From Hyphomicrobium sp. (GTDB lineage Bacteria > Pseudomonadota > Alphaproteobacteria > Rhizobiales > Hyphomicrobiaceae), in contig NZ_RXIZ01000006.1 of the NCBI RefSeq assembly GCF_003987855.1, forward strand, positions 95,686 to 159,685: 64,000 bases of DNA. The letters run 5' to 3'. Shown one piece after another: positions 58,823 through 64,000 of this stretch. Made by a program: the position numbers and the translations under genes. Each line of letters begins with the position of its first letter. The stretch's first letter is position 1. A model generated the notes under the pieces. The model saw nothing but the letters and a program-made list of their open reading frames with translations. It was not told the origin of the DNA and did no database searches.

Positions 58823-59512
58823 TCAGAACATCTCCTTCAGCTTGCTCCAGAAGCTCGTATCGTGGTGCACGTGGGGCTCCTGCACCCGGTTGGTGAGCGC
58901 GTTGACGAACATCACGAGATTGAGCGGTTCGAATTGCAGTCCATGGAAGCGGGCGCGCATTCGGCCGTCCTGATCGATCACGTGGGTCACGATGCCGTGC
59001 ATCTGCGTGCCATCGTCGCCCGCGGTGAACTTGAGACCGTAGGCCTCGGCGATCTTGCGGGTCGTGTTGTCGGGCTCTCCGGGTGAGGCCGTCAGAAAGG
59101 TCCAGTTGACCGGGTCCAAGCCGTGAGCCTTGCCGTAGTCGCGGAGCACCTGGCCGTTGTCGCGCTTCGGGTCGGTCGTGATGGTAACGAATTGGACCAT
59201 CGCCTTCATCGGAGTCTGGTTGATCATGGACTGGATCTGGGCGATGCGCTCGGAGTGCAGCGGACACACGTCCCGACAGTGCGTGTAGATGAAATTGAGG
59301 ATGACGACCTTGCCACGCAGGTCTGTGAGGCGGACGACGCGGCCGTCCGCGTCCTGCAACGTGAAGGCGGGGGCTTCGCTGTCGACCGGCTGGAAATATT
59401 GCTCCTTGTCGCGGAGGTTCTGGTCGATCTCTTCCAGCGAATGCGCCAGAACCGGCGCGGTGAATGCTGTCATCAAGGCAACGGCGACCACGGCTGGACC
59501 CACGATATGCAT
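58823..59512 (-). CDS. SCO1/SenC family copper chaperone
   Basis: A 229-residue protein with a signal peptide or anchor (about residues 5-24). Its thioredoxin-like SCO domain has the Cu-binding CRDVCP motif (two Cys) in NFIYTHCRDVCPLHSER and the third ligand His in IVTHVID. SCO proteins deliver Cu to the CuA site of cytochrome c oxidase or act as thiol reductases. The C-terminus HVHHDTSFWSK is His-rich. It lies four bases after the Cys-rich small gene and directly before scsC. Confidence 0.93.
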   Translation of the reverse strand: MHIVGPAVVAVALMTAFTAPVLAHSLEEIDQNLRDKEQYFQPVDSEAPAFTLQDADGRVVRLTDLRGKVVILNFIYTHCRDVCPLHSERIAQIQSMINQTPMKAMVQFVTITTDPKRDNGQVLRDYGKAHGLDPVNWTFLTASPGEPDNTTRKIAEAYGLKFTAGDDGTQMHGIVTHVIDQDGRMRARFHGLQFEPLNLVMFVNALTNRVQEPHVHHDTSFWSKLKEMF

Positions 59513-59516
59513 GACG

Positions 59517-59897
59517 TCACCGCGTCGGAGCGTCAGCGGACGCCCGATCGCCGCCTGGTTGCGGGGAGCAACACGACGTTCCGGTCGTCGGAAGCGAAGC
59601 CGAAGGAGCGGCCGGATCGGACGGTAGGGCGGCGGACGCGCTCCGGCTCGAGCGGCCGGCCATCTGCGTCATGCAAATCCCTAGCGCGCACATGACGGCG
59701 CAGGGCAACGCACTCAGAAGCAGGGGTGCAATGCCAGCCGCCACGAGCCAGCTCCAGTTGAAGCCGACGCCGAGAGCCAGCGCAGCGGCAGCGAGTACGA
59801 TGAGGCCCCGCCGGCTGCGAAGAGCGCGGCCCAGATGGCCGAGGCGTGACTCGAGCGATGGTCCGGATGAAACGACCGTCGAATCCGAATTGGTCAT
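59517..59897 (-). CDS. Small membrane protein with Cys-rich helix
   Basis: A 126-residue protein. A basic N-terminus (ALRSRRG) is followed by two membrane segments near residues 32-45 and 48-75; the second holds LPCAVMCALGICM, three cysteines within a helix-like segment. A Ser/Ala/Pro-rich tail carries a CC pair. Such proteins are frequent in copper-related gene groups, and Cu+ coordination is plausible but unproven. The start ATG overlaps the stop of the preceding 50-codon gene (ATGA), and that overlap decides the start. It was extended upstream only by an open frame lacking conservation. Confidence 0.72.
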   Translation of the reverse strand: MTNSDSTVVSSGPSLESRLGHLGRALRSRRGLIVLAAAALALGVGFNWSWLVAAGIAPLLLSALPCAVMCALGICMTQMAGRSSRSASAALPSDPAAPSASLPTTGTSCCSPQPGGDRASADAPTR

Positions 59898-60046
59898 GAG
59901 AGATCTTCCTTCTGTGAAAGGACGGCAAACCAGCCAAGTTTCTCGGCGATGATCGATTTCAAGAACGCGACCATATCCGGCGCGTCCCATTCGGGCGGCC
60001 CAACCACAGCCATGAACGCGACAACGGCGAGGGAGAGCCATCTCAT
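59894..60046 (-). CDS. 50-residue secreted or membrane-anchored peptide, bridging small gene
   Basis: The translation starts MRWLSLAVVAFMAVVGPPEW and ends VLSQKEDLS, one hydrophobic N-terminal segment followed by a short amphipathic part. Its ATG overlaps the TGA of the upstream thioredoxin gene (ATGA), and its TGA overlaps the ATG of the following membrane-protein gene (ATGA). This double overlap, which leaves no gap between three frames, strongly supports translation. The length is below usual gene-calling cutoffs, so it is likely missed. Function unknown. Confidence 0.7.
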   Translation of the reverse strand: MRWLSLAVVAFMAVVGPPEWDAPDMVAFLKSIIAEKLGWFAVLSQKEDLS

Positions 60047-60660
60047 GGCGAGCCTCCCTTCGCCTGCCGGCGCAGCCGCTCGACCAGCGGCAGGATCGTC
60101 TCGCTCAACGCCTGCTCGGTGACCGCACCGATCTGCTTGTAGGCGACGCGTCCATCGGCGCCGACGACGAAAGTCTCAGGCACGCCATAGACGCCCCAGT
60201 CGATGGCGACACGGCCGTCACGGTCGGCGCCAGTGCGGGTATAGGGATCACCTAGTGTGTTCAGCCACCGGGCGGCATCCTCGGGCCGGTCCTTATAGCT
60301 GATGCCATGGATCGGCACCGTCTTGTCCTGGGCCAAGCGCAGGAGGAGCGGGTGCTCGGCCCGACATTCGAGGCACCAGGAGGCGAAGACGTTGACGAGG
60401 GAGACCTCGCCGTAGAGGTCGCGGCTCGATAAGCCCAGCGTCCGGCCTTGGACGGGCGGCAAGCTGAACTTCGGCACAGGCTTGCCGACCAGCGTCGACG
60501 GAAGCTGGCTCGGATCACGTCCGATGCCCCAGGCGAAGATGGCGGCAAGCCCCCCGAACCCAATGGCGGGGATGGCATAGAGCAGCCGGCGCCGTGAGAC
60601 GACGCCGGCCGAACTACTATCCATTTCTCCGGTACGGTCTGTTGTGATGTTGCGCGTCAT
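60043..60660 (-). CDS. TlpA/DsbE-type thioredoxin-like protein
   Basis: A 205-residue membrane-anchored redoxin. A signal anchor lies near residues 22-45 (RRRLLYAIPAIGFGGLAAIF). The DsbE/CcmG-like domain has WCLECR in FASWCLECRAEHP and the cis-Pro motif YGVPETFVVG. DsbE reduces apocytochrome c; TlpA reduces Cu-site proteins such as SCO. No other ccm gene is nearby and SCO is, so reduction of SCO or copper partners is more likely, by inference. Its stop overlaps the 50-codon gene. Confidence 0.86.
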   Translation of the reverse strand: MTRNITTDRTGEMDSSSAGVVSRRRLLYAIPAIGFGGLAAIFAWGIGRDPSQLPSTLVGKPVPKFSLPPVQGRTLGLSSRDLYGEVSLVNVFASWCLECRAEHPLLLRLAQDKTVPIHGISYKDRPEDAARWLNTLGDPYTRTGADRDGRVAIDWGVYGVPETFVVGADGRVAYKQIGAVTEQALSETILPLVERLRRQAKGGSP

Positions 60661-60685
60661 CGCGTTGACCTCATGCGGTACTCAA

Positions 60686-61126
60686 TCACTCCGCCGCGTA
60701 GACAGTCGGCGCGTTGCCGTCTTTCGTGACGGCATAAATCACGAACTTCTCCGTCTTGGCGCCGACCATGCCCGGTGAGCCAGACGGCATGCCGGGCAGC
60801 GTGATGCCGGCGATCGCGGGCTTTTCCGAGAGGAGCTTGCGGACAATGTCCACGGGCACGTGGCCATCAATCACATACCCATTGATGAACATGGTGTGGC
60901 AGCCTTCCATCCGTTCCGGCACGCCGGCCTTGCTGCTGATTTCGGCAAGATCGTTGGTCGGCTTCACCTCAACATCGAAGCCGTTGTGCCGCAGATAGGC
61001 GGCGTATTTCTCACAACAGCTGCACTGCGGGTTCTTGTAGAGGATCGCGTGGATCGGCTCGGCGATTGCCGGCGTCGAAAACGCGACCAGTGCGACGAAG
61101 CCGGCGAGGCGGGTGGTACGGTTCAT
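60686..61126 (-). CDS. DUF411 metal-binding protein
   Basis: A 146-residue secreted protein. The signal peptide (MNRTTRLAGFVALVAFSTPA) precedes the DUF411 domain with NPQCSCCEKYAAYLRHNGF, PERMEGCHTM and a Met/Gly/Pro stretch LPGMPSGSPGM. DUF411 proteins are periplasmic copper-binding candidates encoded beside cop genes. The ATG at 61126 is preferred to the GTG at 61150 because the signal peptide starts there. It follows the multicopper oxidase by 33 bases. Confidence 0.87.
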   Translation of the reverse strand: MNRTTRLAGFVALVAFSTPAIAEPIHAILYKNPQCSCCEKYAAYLRHNGFDVEVKPTNDLAEISSKAGVPERMEGCHTMFINGYVIDGHVPVDIVRKLLSEKPAIAGITLPGMPSGSPGMVGAKTEKFVIYAVTKDGNAPTVYAAE

Positions 61127-61159
61127 GCTCTTTATCCATTGAGTAATCACAGTTCGGTT

Positions 61160-62602
61160 TCAGGCAACGCGCAGTACGGTCATCAGGCCGGACACCTGGT
61201 GGTCCATGACGTGGCAGTGCAGCATCCAGTCACCAGGATTGTCGGCGACGAAGGCGACCTCGACCGTGTCCCTCGGTGCCATCAGGACGGTGTCCTGCCA
61301 TTGACGATGGGGTACCGGCGCACTGTTCCGGGTGAGCACCCGGAAGCTGTGGCCGTGGAAATGCATCGGGTGCCACCAGGCGGTCTGGTTGCGCAGACTC
61401 AACACGACGCTGCGTCCGCGCTGGAATGTGAGGGCGGGTTCCATGCCGGCATGACCGTCGCCGATCATCGACATCCCGTTGATGGCCCAGGCGGCACCGC
61501 CGCCCATGCCCATCATGCCACCGCCCATCATCCCGCCCATGCCTATCATGGTGCCGCCGCCCATCATGCCGCCCTGGAGCGTCAACTCGTGACGTTCGGC
61601 GGTGACGAGATCGGGGTCCGGAGAGGGATTGCGTGGCAGGTTGAGCGGCGCATCGAGAGGATGCCTGCGGAGCGGCGGCTTCTCTCCATAGGCGAGCTGC
61701 GTCAGCCAATACGACAGGCCGTCGTAGAAATCGTCGATGACGCGGTAGCGGCGCCCCGGCTCGCCCTGCATGTCAAGCACGACGTCGATACGCATGGCGG
61801 GACCGAGGAGAAGGCGGCCGCCTTCAGGCTCATGGGGCTCGCAGGGCTGGCCGTCGATCGCCACGATCACGGGCCTATGCCCTTCGAAGCGCAGCGCCAT
61901 GATGCGCGCGAGCGACCCATTGACGAGGCGGAGGCGAATGCGCTCGCCGGCGCGGACCGGTTCCTCCTCCGACACCATGCCATTCAGTGTGACCGCGTTG
62001 CCGACCCGGCCAGACATCGCCGCTTCCATCTGGTTGCCGAACCCGGAGGCGATGTGGGCTTCAGACGTCAGGCGCCAGTCCGCCAGGAACCAGAGGATGT
62101 CACGGTCGACTGCGACGGGGACGCGCTCTTCGACGACGACGGCCCCGGCAAGGCCCCTGCCGAGCTGCTCGAGGCTGTTGGCGTGCGAGTGATACCAGAA
62201 GCTCCCTGCGTCAGGCGGCGTTAACGCGTATGTAAAGCTCTCGCCAGGTTTGATCGGCGGCTGGGTAAGGCCGGGCACACCGTCCATCGCATTCGGCAGC
62301 CGAATGCCGTGCCAGTGGACGGTGGTGTCCTGTTCGAGCCGGTTTTCGATGACGATGCGAGCCGGTTCGCCTTGACGCAGGTGGACGACCGGACCGGGCA
62401 CCGTACCGTTGTAGGCCCAGACCTCGGTTTGCGGATTGCCCAGGCCCGCGAGACTCGCGCGGGTTGGCGCTGCGACGATCCGATAGCCGTTTGGCACATC
62501 GGCTCGCACCGGCCGCGACCGCAGCGCCCTGATTAACGCAAGACTGGCACCGGCCTGGAGCAAACTCCGGCGCGACACGCGGGTATTGGATTCGGTGTTC
62601 AC
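61160..62602 (-). CDS. Multicopper oxidase with Met/Gly-rich insert
   Basis: A 480-residue three-domain oxidase with a twin-arginine-like signal (VSRRSLLQAGASLALIRAL). The Cu sites are intact: HWHGIRLPN, WYHSHANSL, HPMHFHGHSF and HCHVMDHQVSG. Between domains 2 and 3 lies a run of Met and Gly (about residues 344-369, starting MMGGGTMIGMGG), comparable to the Met-rich region of CueO. It probably oxidises Cu+ in the periplasm. Upstream is the Cys/Met/His-rich small gene and downstream DUF411. Confidence 0.92.
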   Translation of the reverse strand: MNTESNTRVSRRSLLQAGASLALIRALRSRPVRADVPNGYRIVAAPTRASLAGLGNPQTEVWAYNGTVPGPVVHLRQGEPARIVIENRLEQDTTVHWHGIRLPNAMDGVPGLTQPPIKPGESFTYALTPPDAGSFWYHSHANSLEQLGRGLAGAVVVEERVPVAVDRDILWFLADWRLTSEAHIASGFGNQMEAAMSGRVGNAVTLNGMVSEEEPVRAGERIRLRLVNGSLARIMALRFEGHRPVIVAIDGQPCEPHEPEGGRLLLGPAMRIDVVLDMQGEPGRRYRVIDDFYDGLSYWLTQLAYGEKPPLRRHPLDAPLNLPRNPSPDPDLVTAERHELTLQGGMMGGGTMIGMGGMMGGGMMGMGGGAAWAINGMSMIGDGHAGMEPALTFQRGRSVVLSLRNQTAWWHPMHFHGHSFRVLTRNSAPVPHRQWQDTVLMAPRDTVEVAFVADNPGDWMLHCHVMDHQVSGLMTVLRVA

Positions 62603-62746
62603 GTTCGATACTTCCGATCATCGTGGATGACGGAACGCGTCGGCGCTTGATGATCTGTTATCACCACGTTGCCCGCTGCCTGCGAAAACAGGCGCGCACG
62701 CGTTCAATCGCCCGGCGCGGTCGCTAGAGGCGCGACGGCCGTGGCG

Positions 62747-63103
62747 TCAGCCGATGTCGGTGGGTTTCGGAGGGTAAGGATCGGGCGGCGATTCTCTTCC
62801 TCGAAGGAGCGGATCGCGCGCCGCATTGAAAATGGGTTTCTGAACGGTCGGAACGGACGCTGACTCCGAGAGCACCGCAAAGACCGGCGTCGCGCAGACA
62901 GCTCGGCAGGCCATCGTCTTCATGCCGTCATCGCCGCTGCCGAGACAGCCCTGACAACCGTCGTGTCCCGACATGACCATGTGGGCCACCATCGGCATTT
63001 TTGCCGACATGCCACTCGCCTCAATGACGGAAACGCCCATCCCCACGGTGACAAAGACCGCAAGGCACAAAGCGACGAGTTTTTGAGCCGACCAGCGTTT
63101 CAT
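62747..63103 (-). CDS. Small secreted Met/His/Cys-rich protein
   Basis: A 118-residue protein. The N-terminal segment KLVALCLAVFVTVGMGVSV may be a signal peptide or anchor. The following part has many possible Cu ligands: MSAKMPMVAHMVMSGHDGCQ, GCLGSGDDGMKTMACRAVC. The C-terminus is Pro-rich (ESPPDPYPPKPTD). ATG 63103 is preferred; an upstream in-frame Met at 63142 would add 13 residues. It resembles DUF2946-type copper-region proteins, but I am not certain. It is the likely first gene of the copper/thiol operon, 144 bases before the oxidase. Confidence 0.7.
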   Translation of the reverse strand: MKRWSAQKLVALCLAVFVTVGMGVSVIEASGMSAKMPMVAHMVMSGHDGCQGCLGSGDDGMKTMACRAVCATPVFAVLSESASVPTVQKPIFNAARDPLLRGRESPPDPYPPKPTDIG

Positions 63104-63489
63104 GGCAGCGCGCAGTATGGCGCCAAAATGGGCCAATAACAAGCCGTCGCGCGGCGGGATGGTGGATCAAATAGAGGTCCGCTGCCGGTTGAAAGTGTCA
63201 GTTTGACAATAGGGGCCGGCGCTCTGGCGGGCCCGTTTGTGATCCCCATGACACCACGTCGAGTCATCAATGTTCGCTATGACCCTTATCCACGGTTTCT
63301 TGTTCCTATACCGCGCTGAGAGCACGCGGCCCCACGAACGAGGCGTCGTGATCGCCATGACCGCAATTTATGCAGCACCGTGAACAATAATTGTTGACAT
63401 GCACTGTAGACATTTTATTCGTGAATGCGAATTTCAATTTGGTTCGGTCAAGCGCGAGGCTCTGGTTGAGGGAACGAACGCGACAAGTG
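63104..63489. other. Divergent intergenic region with palindrome and promoter-like elements
   Basis: About 385 bases between the divergent small Met-rich gene and the outer-membrane gene. An inverted repeat GTGAACAAT-A-ATTGTTGAC (63380-63398, one mismatch pair) overlaps the -35 hexamer TTGACA (63394-63399) of a possible plus-strand promoter. A 36-codon Cys-rich minus-strand frame (63306-63413) also runs through it. TTTGACAATA near 63201 resembles a further half site. Confidence 0.5.
63306..63413 (-). CDS. Possible 35-residue Cys/His-rich peptide
   Basis: The translation begins MSTVHVNNYCSRCCINCG and continues HGDHDASFVG. It has four Cys in eight residues (C-x2-CC-x2-C) and then His-Gly-Asp-His, a metallothionein-like density of ligands next to copper genes. 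There is no convincing ribosome site (ATG follows an A/T run), and it overlaps the palindrome and a plus-strand -35 element. It may be chance. Confidence 0.25.
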   Translation of the reverse strand: MSTVHVNNYCSRCCINCGHGDHDASFVGPRALSAV

Positions 63490-64000
63490 ATGGCGTTGAT
63501 CTGTGCGCTAGTCACCGCGGCTGCCATAACCGCCGCAGCGCCGGCGCGCGCCGGCAACGACGCCAACTTCGTGCTCTACAATCACTACATGGAGGAGAAG
63601 GGGGAGACCGAAATTGAGGTCTTCTCCGACTTCGCACGTGTTGGACAGGGCGAGAAGGACTACACCGCGCAACTCTTCGAAATCGAATACGGCGTCACAG
63701 ATCTCTGGACGACATCCGTCTATCTTGAGGGCGCGAAGACCTACGGCGAGAACTACGACTACGCCAGTTTCCGTTTCGAGAATCGGGTTCGGCTGTTCAG
63801 AGAGGAAACGTTCTTCAATCCCGTGCTCTATGCCGAATACGAGCAGAAGGAGCCGGAAAGCCGCTATATCCTCTCTGTCGTCGGACGGACGGATACGCCG
63901 GAAAGTCCGGCGGGGACAGAACATGAGCTTGAGACAAAGCTCATTGTCGGACACGACATCACCGATCGCTTCAACGTCGCCTTCAACTGGATCAACGAGA
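63490..64000 (+). CDS. Outer-membrane beta-barrel protein, 5' part
   Basis: The gene runs off the right end with 170 codons visible. A signal peptide MALICALVTAAAITAAAPARA is followed by an alternating strand pattern (NHYMEEKGETEIEVFSDFAR, LFEIEYGVTDLWTTSVYLEG, YASFRFENRVRLF, VLYAEYEQKEPES). The alternation of polar and hydrophobic residues and the paired Tyr/Glu strands fit a barrel such as a metal-resistance outer-membrane protein. The exact family is not recognised. The start is uncertain: GTG at 63487 or an earlier codon is possible. It is divergent from the Met-rich gene. Confidence 0.72.
   Translation, partial: MALICALVTAAAITAAAPARAGNDANFVLYNHYMEEKGETEIEVFSDFARVGQGEKDYTAQLFEIEYGVTDLWTTSVYLEGAKTYGENYDYASFRFENRVRLFREETFFNPVLYAEYEQKEPESRYILSVVGRTDTPESPAGTEHELETKLIVGHDITDRFNVAFNWINE

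Noticed and set aside
58821..59267. 149-codon N-terminal extension of the ScsC-like protein
   Set aside because: It runs through the SCO coding region in a different frame; the Met at 58820 starts the anchor and fits the two-base gap.
60860..62224. 454-codon plus-strand frame opposite the multicopper oxidase
   Set aside because: His-rich only because it is the complement of the Cu-site codons; a shadow frame.
49066..64000. Second copy of the tRNA-Leu 3' end as an attachment repeat
   Set aside because: I scanned by eye for the acceptor and T-arm sequence and did not find a second copy; it may lie outside the window.

Overview
The window looks like a chromosomal segment of an alphaproteobacterium of the order Hyphomicrobiales (Rhizobiales), possibly Hyphomicrobium-like. 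The evidence is gene content and order: pckA beside chvI-chvG-hprK-EIIA-HPr, ahcY-divL-tsaE/amgK-murU-addB-addA-trxA, and folC-accD-trpA-trpB-trpF-lapA-ihfB-sppA-rpsA with cmk-aroA. A stand-alone pqqA fits an organism that uses PQQ-dependent alcohol dehydrogenases, such as many methylotrophs. The genus is inference; no 16S gene is present.

Layout. (1) 1-4526: 5' end of pckA (minus strand), then the ChvI/ChvG acid and envelope two-component system with a permease-less regulatory PTS (HprK, EIIA-Man type, HPr). (2) 4552-5997: a lone TadG-like von Willebrand protein with a CtrA-type box upstream. (3) 6327-19970: ahcY, then divL (the histidine-kinase homologue with Tyr in place of the phospho-accepting His), a TsaE-AmgK fusion and MurU (t6A and cell-wall recycling), AddB-AddA, and trxA with a clear terminator. 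(4) 19980-30194, minus strand: aldehyde dehydrogenase with DUF779 and a cysteine hydrolase; folC, accD, trpA, trpB, trpF, small membrane proteins, ihfB, sppA. (5) 30374-40552, minus strand: rpsA, then a complete pyruvate dehydrogenase operon (homodimeric-type aceE, aceF, lpdA) and a divergent PepSY gene lying between rpsA and cmk-aroA. (6) 40786-48786: a zinc-ribbon protein, tRNA-Ala(GGC), cstA with its small partner, an ABC-F ATPase, orphan pqqA, a periplasmic unknown, a heat-shock unit (sigma-32 promoter, ROSE-like RNA thermometer, hsp20, DUF1150) and an NDUFA9-type protein.

(7) From tRNA-Leu(CAG) at 48980-49065 to the window end the content changes from core genes to a copper and thiol-redox accessory region, almost all on the minus strand. 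In transcription order it holds a Met/His/Cys-rich small protein, a multicopper oxidase with a Met/Gly loop, DUF411, a TlpA/DsbE thioredoxin, two small proteins coupled by ATGA overlaps (one only 50 codons), SCO, ScsC-like, ScsB-like, an HMA-TauE/SafE-double cupredoxin fusion, a small membrane protein and a methyltransferase. After these comes a textbook CueR-type promoter driving copZ-copA-cueR. A divergent outer-membrane beta-barrel gene runs off the right end. The tRNA boundary suggests an integrated island, but no integrase or second attachment repeat was seen in the window.

The most interesting items are the periplasmic copper/disulfide module with its fusion protein and missed small gene, the RNA thermometer before hsp20, orphan pqqA, and the DivL Tyr substitution together with a CtrA box. 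I saw no CRISPR array, insertion sequence or rRNA gene.
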